From NCBI RefSeq assembly GCF_002343915.1, contig NZ_NETK01000001.1:5346001-5410000 (forward strand): a DNA stretch of 64,000 nt, written 5' to 3'. Shown one piece after another: positions 17,061 through 27,400 of the stretch. Under the pieces are notes generated by a model. It did not search any database, was not told the DNA's origin, and saw only the letters and a list, made by a program, of their open reading frames with translations. The DNA comes from Nannocystis exedens (lineage in GTDB: Bacteria > Myxococcota_A > Polyangia > Nannocystales > Nannocystaceae). The first letter of the stretch is position 1. Each line of letters starts with the position of its first letter. The position numbers were made by a program, and so were the translations under genes.

Positions 17061-19521
17061 CACGGTGCGGCGCGCACGCTGAGCCAGCGCCACGCGAACG
17101 GGCCGTCGCACGCCGCGGCGATCGTCAGCGCCGCGGCCGCGGGCGCGGGGCTGGGCAATGACCACAGCAGCGGCCCGTCGGGCGCGCGCGGCAGCGAGGC
17201 GAGCTCGAATCGACCGGCGTCCGTCTGCACCGCGGCGGAGACGTCGCAGGCCGGAGCGCCGGCGGGCAGCCACAGCTCGACGCGCGCGCCCTCGGGGAGC
17301 GGCAGCGGCTCGGTGACGAAGCCGGCCGCCGTCGCCGTGACGAACATGCTGTCGGGGTAGAGGCTGAAGGCGCCGGAGCTGCGCCAGATCGATCGGTCCA
17401 ACTGCTGCAGCTCCCACGGGCCGCCGCCGTCGACCAGCCGCGCCGGCGCGCCGCCCTCGACCGTCTCGGCGCGCAGGGCGTGGTAGGTGCCGCGCGCGAC
17501 GACGCGGGTGCGCCAGGGCCCGTGCGCGGCCGAGGGCCAGCGCTGGCGATCGTCGGGCTCCCAGCCGCCCGAGAGCAGGAACACCGGGGTGCCGGCCTTG
17601 AGCGCGCCCTCGACGATGTGCCCGCCGGGCGGCACGGCCAGCGCGTCGCGGCCGAACGACAGCAGGGCCGGCGCGGCCAGGAGCCCGCGCCAGCGTCCGG
17701 GGGCGCGGTCGTCGAACAGCAAGAGGCTGTCTTCCGGGACATGTTCGAAGACGCTGGTCAGCTCCGCGGGGTCGTCGGCGAGGTCGCGGGTCCAGTAGAC
17801 CTCGCGCGGCAGCAGCCGCAGCGGCGGGAGCAACCACGCCTGCAGCAGCGCGCCGCCGGCGAGGGCGGCCGCGCGCGCGTTCAGGCGGCGCTCGACCCGG
17901 GCGAGGATGTGTCCCAAGAGACAGGATGCGGCGACGGTCAGCACCGGGACGACGTCGGCGACGAAGTAGCGGGCGTAGTAGAACTCGTAGCGCACGCCCG
18001 ACTTGAGCGCGGCGGTCAGGACGATCGCGGCAGCGAGGACGAGCCACGGCAGGCGCCGCGCGTCGGCGCGGCGAAGGGCGAGGCCCAGGCCGACGAGGCC
18101 GAACAGCAGCGGCAGCGGACCGCCGTGGCGCAGCAGCACGGCGAGCACCTGCTGGTCGGGGCTCGATTCGCCGCCGCCGAGCACGAGCGCCGCCGCGGCG
18201 ACGACGAGGGCGAGGCCGCCGGCGAGCCGCAGCGCCCGCGGCGCGAGGGCGCGGAGGGGGCGGGGAGGCGGCGCAGGCCGAGGTCGAGGAGCAGCAGCGC
18301 GGCCCCGGCGGCGAGGGTGCAGGCGACGGCGACGCCGGGCCGCGGGGTGAGCCGCGGGACGTGGAAGTGGTTGGCGGCGGCGGAGAAGAAGTAAGGCCAC
18401 GAGTGCACGACCGCCTGCACGACCGCGAGCGCGGTGCCGACGACGAGCGCCGTGAACAGGGCCCGGCGACTGCGCGACGCCTCGTCGCGCGCGAGCAGGA
18501 GCGCGAGCGCGAGGACGATCGCGTGCGCGACGAAGCTGCCGCGGGTGAAGGCGCCGGCGGCGAAGCAGAGGCCGCCGAGGGTCGCCAGCAGCCGCGCGCC
18601 CGGCCGCTCCTCGCGCTCGGCTGCGCCTGCCTCGAGGGCCAGCCAGGCGGCCGCGAGCAGGCAGGCGCGGGCGAGGTTCTCGGTGACGGTGAAGGTCGAG
18701 ATCCACAGGTCGAGCGGGTGGAGGGCGAGGCCGGCGAGCGCGACGAGGCCGATCGTGCCGGCGCGGCGGCGGACCCCCGGATCGGCGGTTTCGAGGGCGA
18801 GGCGTCGCGCGAGGCCGAACAGCGCCAGGGCCGAGAGGGCCCAGAACGGCACGAGCGGCCAGGTCGAGCGGGCGAAGCCCCAGTCGAGCTCGCTGATGGC
18901 GAACCACACCGGCATCAGGTGAAAAAACGCCGGGACCAGGCGGCCCGCGCGGGCGTCCTCGATGTGGATCCCCGCGGTCCAGCGGCCCTCGCGGACGCCC
19001 ACGAGCGGCGAATCGGCGGCCTGCGGCTTGACGCGGTAGGCCGCGAGCACGTCGGCCTGCGGGACGCCGCGCACCGCTCCGCGCAGCAGGCGATCGACGG
19101 GCCGCAAGCGGCCGGTGCGGGCGATGTGATGGCCGACGTTGACGTAGATGCCCTGGTCCTGGCCGCCCTGCAGGTACGGCGAGGGCGCGAGGCGCAGGCC
19201 GACGCCGGCGAACAGCAGGAGGCCGAGGCCGATCGCGACCGCGCGCGGGTGCAGCGGAATGCCGGGAGGGATGGATGGCAGTCGGCGGCGTGCGACGAAT
19301 GCGAGGAGGACGAGCGCCGCGAAGACTGCGAGCAGGCCGAGGCGCAGCGGCCACGGCTGCAGCCGGCCGAGGTCGAGGAGGATCAGGCCGGTCGCGCTGA
19401 CGGCGAGGAAGACCCCGGCGAGCGCGACGCCGAGGGCGGCGGAGAGGCCCAGGCGATCGCGCAGGAGCGCCGCGACCGCGAGGACGGTGAGCAGCGCGAG
19501 CGCGGTCAGGACGCCGGGCAC
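17060..19521 (-). pseudogene. Multi-pass membrane glycosyltransferase-like gene, broken by a frameshift
   Basis: From ATG 19521 one frame encodes about 420 residues of polytopic membrane protein (L-Q-G-G-Q-D-Q-G-I-Y-V-N-V-G-H-H, then many hydrophobic segments). Near 18240-18290 the coding continues in another frame (R-L-A-G-G-L-A-L-V-V-A-A-A-A-L-V-L onward) and runs to the stop at 17060. Both parts are clearly protein-like, and joining them needs one base restored. The break is beside runs of five and four G. The rejoined protein would be about 820 residues, with an N-terminal ArnT/GT39-like membrane region and a C-terminal soluble domain after E-F-Y-Y-A-R-Y-F. Either the gene is broken or the assembled sequence lacks one base. 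Confidence 0.75.
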
Positions 19522-19656
19522 GCCGCGCAGGCTACCACCGACGCGCCTCCGGCAGGCTCGCGGAAGCGCGGCGCGACCCGGGCGAGGTCAGGGGGTGAAG
19601 GACCCGCCGGTCGCGCCGGGGCCCGACGAGCGACGCGAGGCTGGCGAGCGAGCCTG

Positions 19657-19674
19657 CATGGCCCGAAGGACATG
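19657..19674. repeat. Dispersed GTCC/GGAC palindrome, degenerate copy
   Basis: CATGGCCCGAAGGACATG; one base from the ATGTCCCGAAGGACATG copy at 48648. It lies in the 244-base gap upstream of the membrane-protein gene. Confidence 0.4.
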
Positions 19675-19765
19675 TTCTTGCGAGCCGATGAGACGCGCTC
19701 TGCGGTCCGGTCCGACGACGAGGGCTCCGTCCGCGCCCGCTGAACTTCTAAACAGGTCTTTACGC

Positions 19766-20650
19766 TCAGCCGAGCGCGGCGCGCAAGTGTACGGCGACGA
19801 TGTCGGCGGCGGCGGCGATCAGCTTCGGGTCGTCGTAGAAGTCGACCTGGCCCTGCGAGGTGAGCCAGTGGATCGCCTTGGGCCCGGCGAGCGCGGCGTG
19901 GAAGCTGCGGGCGAGGGCCGGGGCGAGGGCTTGCTCGGAGTGGACGACGGCCGTGGGCACGCGGATCCGCGGGGCGGCGGACTGCGCGTCGTAGGGGACG
20001 GTGTGCTCGCGCGACATCACCGCGAAGGCGTTGACGTAGTTGTCGACGGCGCCGCGCGGGGTGCCGTAATAGTTGAACGCTTCGGCGAGGGGCATGGCGA
20101 CGTCGCCCTCGCCGACGGCGGGGATCGTGTCGGCCTGGCCGGTGGCCTCCCAGCGCTCGCGCGCGGCCCGTCCCGCGGCGATCGTGGCCTCGAAGCCGGC
20201 CTGGCCCATCCACTTGAGCTGCATCTGCACGTCGTGGAAGAACCCGGCGACGGCCGCGAAGGCGCGGATCCGCGGATCCTCGGCGACCGCGCCGGCGACG
20301 TAGCCCGCGCCCGCGCACACGCCCACGGCGCCGATCCGCTGGTCGTCGACGCGCTCGTGCGCGGCGAGGAAGTCGACCGCGGCGCGCAGGTCCTCGATCT
20401 TCTCCGGCGGCGACTCGTACTGGCGCGGCTGGCCGCCGCTCTCGCCGAAGAAGCGGTGGTCGAATGCGAGGGCGACAAAGCCCCGCTCGGCGAGCGCGCG
20501 CGCGTGGTTGCCCTGGGCCTGCTCCTTCACCGAGGTGAGCGGACCGTCGACGACGACCGCCGGCGATCGGCCCTCACGCGCGGGGACGAACAGGTTGCCG
20601 ACGATCGTCGCGCCGTGGGACTCGAAGGTGATGCGATGCGTCTCGACCAT
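19766..20650 (-). CDS. Alpha/beta hydrolase with Cys nucleophile elbow
   Basis: A 294-residue protein starting at ATG 20650. It has the fold's D-H-R-F-F-G-E-S-G strand-turn and a nucleophile elbow G-V-C-A-G-A-G with Cys where lipases have Ser, as in dienelactone hydrolases and the YcjY-like group. The late H-S-E-Q-A-L-A and W-L-T-S-Q-G-Q-V-D-F-Y segments sit where the acid and His would be; the usual C-terminal His is not clear, reading S-Q-G-Q-V-D-F-Y. There is no signal peptide. The substrate is unknown. It is monocistronic in appearance, with a downstream neighbour on the same strand 244 bases away. Confidence 0.82.
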   Translation of the reverse strand: MVETHRITFESHGATIVGNLFVPAREGRSPAVVVDGPLTSVKEQAQGNHARALAERGFVALAFDHRFFGESGGQPRQYESPPEKIEDLRAAVDFLAAHERVDDQRIGAVGVCAGAGYVAGAVAEDPRIRAFAAVAGFFHDVQMQLKWMGQAGFEATIAAGRAARERWEATGQADTIPAVGEGDVAMPLAEAFNYYGTPRGAVDNYVNAFAVMSREHTVPYDAQSAAPRIRVPTAVVHSEQALAPALARSFHAALAGPKAIHWLTSQGQVDFYDDPKLIAAAADIVAVHLRAALG

Positions 20651-20695
20651 GCCACGACGCTACCACGCGCGCATCACGTTTTGCCGGCGCGCCCG

Positions 20696-22219
20696 TCACT
20701 CGATGGCGCCGATGTCGGGCGCGTCGCCGCGCGGCTGGCCGAAGAAGTCGAAGGGAGGGATGACGATGTCGGCGTCGCCGGGCCAGCCGGCGTCGACGAG
20801 CGGGCTGCCGGCCGCGGGCGCGAACGCGTCGGGAGCCGGGTCTTCGGCCGCGGGCCCCTCGCCGCCGGCGATCGCGGCGAACTGGGGGTCCGCGGCGACG
20901 ATGTCGTGCGGGCCGTCCTGCCACTGCCCGAGCGAATAACCGAACAGGTTGTAGTCACCGCGGTGCTCGGCCGGATCGTACTCGCCGCCGATGTGCGTGT
21001 AGTTGATGCTGAGGATGACGTTGTTGTAGAGGTCGAGGTCGCTGACGTTGACGCCGATCGACAGGCCGCCGTAGGCGCCCTGGCGCAGGCCCCAGATCAC
21101 GTTGTTCAGCACCCGGATCTCCCGCGCGTCCTCGATGTAGGCGACGAACCCGGTCTCGGGGCTGTAGAGGATGTTGTTGGCGAGGAGGATGTTCTCGCAG
21201 TACTCGCTCGCGCCCATGCCGAGCTCGTCGGCCCAGTTGCCGAAGAACACTGCGGCGGTGCTGCGGACGTCGTAGATCATGTTGCCGACGAGCTCGCTGT
21301 CGGCGACGTCGAACAGCTCGAGGCCGTCGCTGTGGCCGTTGTAGCAGGGGCCGCAGTCGCCGTCGGTGCCGCAGCCGTGGAGGGCGTGGATGACGTTGCC
21401 GGTGAAGGAGAGGTTGACGAGGCCGGCGATCGAGACGCCGTCGTCGGCGGCGTCGTGGATCCGGTTGCCGGCGACGACGACGTCGTCGCCGCTGATGGTC
21501 ATGGCCGTGCAGGCGCCGCCGACGTGCTTGCCGCCGCGCCCGGCGAAGGCGCCGTCGACGTCGCTCCTGCGGAACTGGACCGCGGGGGCGGCGATGTCGA
21601 CGACGGTGCCCTCGAAGCCGCCGACGATGCGGGTGGCGTCGCGGCCGTCGAACTCGTAGCGGCCGCTGGTGAAGCGCAGCTCGCCGAACACGGCCTCTCC
21701 GGCGGCGAACGCGGGGTCCCAGCCGACGTCGGTGCCGTGGTCGTCGGCGCTGGCTCGCAGCACGCGGATGACGACGTCCCCGGCCTCGGCGTCGTCGAAC
21801 AGATAGGCGGGGTAGCTGCCGGCGGCGATGAAGTAGATGTGGCCGCGCTCGAGCTCGGCGGGCAGCTCGGGGAGAGCGTCGTTCCAGTCGGCGCCGCTGC
21901 CGGCCGCGCCGGCCCTGACGTAATGACAGTCGTCGGCGCACGCGGTCGGCTGCGCGCCGGTGGTGCCGCTGTCGTCGCCGGTCGAGGTCGCGGGCGCCTC
22001 GGTGGTGCTCGTGCCGGTCGGGTCCGCGGTCGAGGTCGGTGGGTCGTCGCCGCTCGTCGGGCTCGCGGTCGACGTCGGCCCCGTCATCGTCGCGGCGGTC
22101 GTCGTCGCGCCCGTGCTCGACGGATCGTCGCCGTCGCTGCTGCCCCCGCCGCCGCCGCCGCACGCGCTCGTCAGCGCGACGGCGACGACCCACTCCGATC
22201 TCGCGCGTCGTGTTCGCAC
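20696..22219 (-). CDS. Lipoprotein with parallel beta-helix repeats
   Basis: A 507-residue protein. GTG 22219 gives a lipoprotein signal W-V-V-A-V-A-L-T-S-A-C (lipid Cys20) followed by Gly and then a 70-residue Thr/Ser/Pro linker. The rest has the strand-turn ladder of a right-handed parallel beta helix (pectate-lyase/NosD-like): V-V-V-A-G-N-R-I-H-D, L-S-F-T-G-N-V-I-H, S-E-L-V-G-N-M-I-Y-D, I-L-L-A-N-N-I-L-Y, I-R-V-L-N-N-V-I-W and L-D-L-Y-N-N-V-I-L. The C-terminus ends with the A-G-S-P-L-V-D-A-G ... D-I-G-A-I-E closing motif common in these proteins. Surface polysaccharide binding or cleavage is possible; no catalytic residues are identified. Confidence 0.87.
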   Translation of the reverse strand: MRTRRARSEWVVAVALTSACGGGGGGSSDGDDPSSTGATTTAATMTGPTSTASPTSGDDPPTSTADPTGTSTTEAPATSTGDDSGTTGAQPTACADDCHYVRAGAAGSGADWNDALPELPAELERGHIYFIAAGSYPAYLFDDAEAGDVVIRVLRASADDHGTDVGWDPAFAAGEAVFGELRFTSGRYEFDGRDATRIVGGFEGTVVDIAAPAVQFRRSDVDGAFAGRGGKHVGGACTAMTISGDDVVVAGNRIHDAADDGVSIAGLVNLSFTGNVIHALHGCGTDGDCGPCYNGHSDGLELFDVADSELVGNMIYDVRSTAAVFFGNWADELGMGASEYCENILLANNILYSPETGFVAYIEDAREIRVLNNVIWGLRQGAYGGLSIGVNVSDLDLYNNVILSINYTHIGGEYDPAEHRGDYNLFGYSLGQWQDGPHDIVAADPQFAAIAGGEGPAAEDPAPDAFAPAAGSPLVDAGWPGDADIVIPPFDFFGQPRGDAPDIGAIE

Positions 22220-22387
22220 GCGACCAGAGTATCACGCCGACGCGAGCGCACTCGCTCGTGCAGATCGCCGCAATTGTTTTGGCCTCGACGATCACTTTGG
22301 GTCGAAGCGTTTCCCGAGCCGATGGCGAACGTCGGGGGCGATGGCCCTCGGGCGCGGTCGCTCGCCGGAGCGCACAAGGAGTGGACG

Positions 22388-24412
22388 ATGCGGAGTGGAA
22401 CCAGGCAGCGGCTGGCGGGTGTGACTTGCGGTCTCTTGACCCTCAGCGTGGCGCAGACGGCCCTCGCGGCCGACCAGTACCTCGAGCTCGAGCCGCCGAA
22501 GACGCTCACCGGCCGCGGCTACGGCTACAACAGCATCAGCCGCGAGTTCGTGCTGCGCCAGTGTGTGCAGTTCGGCAACGCCCTGCTCGACGGCTCGGGC
22601 GCGAGCGGCGACGAGTTCAAGTTCAGCTCGATCGTCTCCAACTCGCAGCTCGCCGACGAGATGAACCTCGCCGTCAATACCAAGTTCTCCGCGTCGATGG
22701 GGCTCGTCAGCGCCAACGCCAGCTCGAAGGTCGACTTCTTCCAGACGACCAAGACGAACTTCAATACCCACACCATCCTCGCCAAGTACCACAACGTCGA
22801 GCCGATGAAGTTCGTCGCCGGCGACATCAACCTCAAGCCCGAGTACCTGGCGATGGTCGGCACGCCGGCGTTCCGCCAGCAGTGCGGCGACTACCTGGTG
22901 ATCGGCGAGCAGAAGGGGCGGTGGTTCTTCGGCACGGTGCAGCTGTCGGTGCGCGACACGCTGACGGAGAGCAAGCTGGCCGCCAGCGGGGTGATCGGGG
23001 TCGACTACGCGACCATGAACGCCGAGGTCGGCGTCAGCACGATCAACAAGCTCAAGCAGGCCAGCAACACCCAGGACCTCGAGATCCACGTGACCTCGAG
23101 CGGGACGAACAGCGCCAGCCTGTCGGTCGAGCAGTTCCTGCAGCAGGTGCAGGCCTTCCCCGGGCAGAACGGGGCCAAGCAGACGTTCAAGCTGATGGCG
23201 GTGCCGTACGAGGACATCGTCGCCAACTGGCCGGTGAACAACCCGCTGGCGCCGCTGACCTCCGAGCAGAAGCTGACGAAGCTGGCCGAGGCGGCGTGGG
23301 GGCTGACGGCGCTGATCGACGACTCGGACTTCATGATCCAGAACGCCAAGCTGTTCGCGCTCGGGACCACGCCGGCCAAGCGCGACGCGCGGATCGCCTA
23401 CATCAAGACGCGCCGGGCCTTCTACCAGGCCCAGCTCGCCGACATGCGCAACCGGGCGCGCGACTGCGACGTCGACTGGACGGGCCAGCCGGCCTGCGAG
23501 TCGCTGTACGACAGGTGGAAGGACTTCGAGGACTTCGTGGTCGCCGAGTACGACCAGTTCCCGACGCGCTACGTGTCGGAGTGCTACGCGGCGCGCGACG
23601 CCGGCGAGGCGATCCAGAGCAAGCTGACCCAGGCGCTGGCGACGACGACGGGGCAATTCAGCAACACCAAGGGAGACCGTGAGATGGGCGGCGGGCCGGT
23701 CAACTTCAGCGCCAACCTGACGTTCAAGCCCGACCACACCGGCGGCGACCCGCTCGACGTGCGCAAGCTGTTGTCGACGCTGAAGATCCGGATGGAGGAG
23801 TCGAAGGCCGACCACACCACGTTCGAGACCACGCTGAAGACGCCGGTGTTCGACCTGGCCGGGCCGACCCCGGGCGAGACGCTGGCCCAGTGCTCGTACC
23901 AGGGCACCGGCGTGAAGGCGGCCTGGGTGACCGCCGACGCCGAGGCGGTGTGCGGGCCGATGAAGGCGCTCAACAAGGGCGCCTACGAGGATTGCGTGCA
24001 GATGATCCAGAACGCCAAGTACCACGGGATGCTCAGCGGCAAGACCGGCGAGGACCCGCGCACCGAGACGTTCAACAAGAACGCCCGCGGCGTGCTGACG
24101 GCGATGAAGTGCACGGTCGACTCGAACGCGAGCAACGACACGCCGATGATCGGCTGCCAGTCGATCGGCCTGCGCTCGATCCAGCTCGACCTCGTCAACC
24201 GCCAGGACGTCGTCGCCGACAAGTGGGTCGCGCCGAAGAAGCTCGACGTCAAGAAGCTGACGCCGCTCATCAAGCCGACGATGCAGCGCAGCAACGCGCT
24301 GCGCAAGCTGATCGCGCCGACCCCGGTGGTGGCGGCCAAGGCCGCGCGCTGCGGCGAGGGCCTCGTCAACGTGTCGGGCCAGTGCCTGCCGAAGCTGCGG
24401 AAGAGCCGGTGA
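22388..24412 (+). CDS. Secreted protein with possible MACPF-like core
   Basis: A 674-residue protein. ATG 22388 has AGGAG seven bases upstream, and the protein starts with a clear signal peptide (T-C-G-L-L-T-L-S-V-A-Q-T-A-L-A-A). Near residue 170 comes F-R-Q-Q-C-G-D-Y-L-V followed by G-R-W-F-F-G-T-V-Q-L, which recalls the central F-x-x-x-(Y/C)-G-(T/D) signature of MACPF/perforin domains. The signature is flanked by Ser/Ala/Asn-rich stretches (about 95-140 and 195-245) where pore-forming hairpins would be. The second half is helical with paired Cys. This is a tentative reading; an unknown secreted family is the alternative. The 3' end overlaps the convergent gene by 47 bases. Confidence 0.7.
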   Translation: MRSGTRQRLAGVTCGLLTLSVAQTALAADQYLELEPPKTLTGRGYGYNSISREFVLRQCVQFGNALLDGSGASGDEFKFSSIVSNSQLADEMNLAVNTKFSASMGLVSANASSKVDFFQTTKTNFNTHTILAKYHNVEPMKFVAGDINLKPEYLAMVGTPAFRQQCGDYLVIGEQKGRWFFGTVQLSVRDTLTESKLAASGVIGVDYATMNAEVGVSTINKLKQASNTQDLEIHVTSSGTNSASLSVEQFLQQVQAFPGQNGAKQTFKLMAVPYEDIVANWPVNNPLAPLTSEQKLTKLAEAAWGLTALIDDSDFMIQNAKLFALGTTPAKRDARIAYIKTRRAFYQAQLADMRNRARDCDVDWTGQPACESLYDRWKDFEDFVVAEYDQFPTRYVSECYAARDAGEAIQSKLTQALATTTGQFSNTKGDREMGGGPVNFSANLTFKPDHTGGDPLDVRKLLSTLKIRMEESKADHTTFETTLKTPVFDLAGPTPGETLAQCSYQGTGVKAAWVTADAEAVCGPMKALNKGAYEDCVQMIQNAKYHGMLSGKTGEDPRTETFNKNARGVLTAMKCTVDSNASNDTPMIGCQSIGLRSIQLDLVNRQDVVADKWVAPKKLDVKKLTPLIKPTMQRSNALRKLIAPTPVVAAKAARCGEGLVNVSGQCLPKLRKSR

Positions 24413-27400
24413 CGGCGCGTTCGGGCGCGGCGGGGGGCTCCTTCGCCGCGCCGGGGGCGGGCACCTCGTCCGGGCCGGTCAGCACCGCGCGGTACTTCTG
24501 CTTGCCCTTGACGTCGTGGTAGCGGACCACGACCGAGCCGTCCTGCTTGACCTCCAGCACCCCGTAGTTGGGGCCGTCGGTGATGGCGAAGCCGCCGCGC
24601 TTGGCGACGTCGGTCATGTGCTGGGGCAGCATGTCCTCGAACACCCAGGCGTCGAGCGGGCCGGCGATGAGCTCGTGGATCCCGGTCTCCTGGTCGACGA
24701 GGTGCCAGGCGAGGTGGTAGTCGCCGGACAGGACGAAGACGGTGCCGGGCGGCTCGCTGGCGAACACGGTGCGCAGCTCGTCGCGCTCGTCGGGGAAGGC
24801 GTTCCAGCTGTCCTGGCCGAACGGGGCGAACATCGGCACGCTGGTGACGACGATCTTGGTGCGCGCGGTCGACGACTTCAGCGAGGTGATGAACCACTCC
24901 TTCTGCGCCTCGCCGAGCATGGTCCGGTTCCGGCCGGGCAGGTCGCGGAAGCTGCGGACGTCGAGGATGAACACCTCGACCTGGGGGGCCGGGCGGAACG
25001 AGCGGTAGAGGCCGACGTCCTCGGGGTCGGCGCTGCGCACCGGCCACTGCTCGCGGAACACCTGGCGGGCGACGGCGAGGTTCTCGGTCTCGCGGTGGGC
25101 GTTGTTGCTGATCTCGTGGTCGTCCCAGATCGCGGCGGTCGCGGTCGAGGCGAGGAACGACTGCAGGTTCTCGTCGCGGCGGACCAGCTTGTGGCGGGCG
25201 CGGTAGGTCTTGAGGTCCTTGCCCTTGTTCTTCTTCGGGATGTCGGCGTACATGGTGTCGCCGAGCATCAGGAACACGTCGGGCTTCTCGCGCTTGAGCG
25301 GGCCGAAGATCTGGAACGGGGCGTTGTCGGCCAGCAGGTCGGCGCTCCACGCCAGCTTGACGTTGCGCGGCTTGTCGGGGGCGGTGGTGAAGCTGGCGGT
25401 GTCGCTGACCAGGCGCTCGCCCTCGTGGGTGAGGACGGCGCGGTACCAGTAGCGCGTGCCCGGGTCGAGGCCGGTGACGTCGACGACGCGGACGTGGTCG
25501 CCCTCGGGCGTGACCTCCCTGGCGGTGGTCGCGAGCGCGTCCTTGAACCTGGCGTTCTTGGCCAGCTCGAAGTGGATCGACGCCGGCAAGGTCGAGCGGG
25601 CCCACAGGATCACCGAGTCCTGGCCGGGCTCGAAGGCGGCCGGCTTGGCGGCGAACAGCGGCTTGGGCGGCTTGGGCTTGGCGCGGTCGGCGTTGAGCGC
25701 GTCGAGCAGGTCCTCGAGGTCGTCGGCGACGTCGGGGCGGGAAGACAGCGCGCTCTGTTCCTCTTTGGGGTCGTTCTCGAGGTCGAACAGCTGGACGGTG
25801 TCGTTCTTGAGGTCGCGGATCAGCTTCCAACGGCCGTTGATCACCGCCTGCAAATCGGTGGTGCGCTGGGCCTGGTTCGACATGTAGCGGTGCAGCTCGG
25901 TGAACACCGGCCGCTCCGCGGGGTAGGTGCCGTCCTCGATCAGCGGCAGCAGGTTGACGCCATCGATGCCGGTGAGGTCGCCGCCGGCGAGGGCGAGCAT
26001 GGTGGCGGTGGCGTCGAGCGTCGACACCGGCTGGCGGAACACCTGGCCCTTGCGGCCGGGCAGGCAGATCATCATCGGCACGCGCACCTGCTCCTCGTAC
26101 AGCGAGGTGCCGTGGGTGGCGTTGCGGTGGTCGCCGAGCGCCTCGCCGTGGTCGGCGACCAGGAAGATCGCCGTCTTGTCGCGCAGGCCGCGTTGCTCGA
26201 GGCCGTCGAGGAAGTCCCCGAGGGCCGCGTCCATCTCCTGCACGAGCTCGGCGTAGCGCTCGCGGTCGCCGCCCGACTCGTGGGGGTCGAACAGGTGGAC
26301 CCACTGGAAGAACCGCACGCCCTTGGCCTTGTCGAGCTGCTGCAGCGCGATCGGCAGGACCTTGGGGCTGGCCGGCTCGCGGAAGCTCATCGGGTTGAAG
26401 TCGGTGTATTCGTCGAAGCCGGGGTCGAAGCCGGCGTCCTTGCGGAAGAACCGGCTGTAGCCGTCCCACGGGGTCGCCAGCGTCCGCAGGCCGGCGGCCT
26501 TCATCCGCTGGGCCAGGTTGCCCTCGGGCGGGATCTGCGGGATCGTCGTGTACTGCACGCCGTTGGTCAGGCCGCGGATGTCGGCGGCCGTGGCCTTGTT
26601 GGGGTTGATCAATTTGCCGTCCCACATCCACAGGTCCCATTGAATGTGGGCGCTGTAGCGGCCGAGCATCAATGCGCCCATGCCGATCGCGGTGCGCGAG
26701 CCGGGGGCGTAGGCGCGGCGGAAATCGGCGCACTGGGCCCCGAGGGCGGACAGGCGCGGGGCGGCGCGCTTGTCGGCCTCGTCGGGGTCGGGCAGGGCGT
26801 CGGCGCGGAGGGCGTCGACGCTGATCAGGAGGATGTTCCAGTCGTTCTGCGGCGGCGGGACGTCGTGGTAGAGCGGGTGGTCGAGCTCCTTGAGGTGGCC
26901 GCGGGTGCGGCCCTCGCCGCGCCGGAGAAATCGCATCATCGAGGTGCCGACCGTCGATTCGCCGACCTGGGCGCGGAAGCCCCGGTCGCTGGCGTAGCCG
27001 CCGAACGCGACCACGGCGAAGCCGGCGGCGGCGGCGGCGACGAGGGCGAGGGCGAGCCCGCCGGCGCGGGTCAGCTTGCGGATCGTCGCCGGCGCGAGCC
27101 GCCGGCGCTCGAGCTGGGCCAGGGCGAGGCCGCGGCTCAGGGCGGCGTCGAGGCTGAGCACCGCGACGAGCTGCAGCCACAGGTGGACGGCGGGGTAGAG
27201 GCCGACCATGAAGCGGCGGTCGGCGACCATGAAGCCGAGGCCGACCAGCGCCGCGAGGCCGCTCCAGGCCGTCCACCAGCGCGACGGCGGGGCGGCGCCG
27301 GCCCGGCTGGCCACCCGCGCGCCCCACGGCAGCAGCAGCGCCAGCGAGGCGGCCCAGGTGCCGAACCAGAGCACCGCGTGCAGCCGCTCGGTGCCGGGGC

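Noticed and set aside
19148-22387. Long plus-strand frame running into the secreted protein at 22388
   Set aside because: The upstream thousand codons are antisense to real genes; only the part from ATG 22388, with a ribosome site and signal peptide, is protein-like.
24366-24412. The 47-base overlap of two convergent genes as an antisense control device
   Set aside because: Short 3' overlaps are common in compact genomes, and the overlapped protein ends are low-complexity; nothing suggests regulation.
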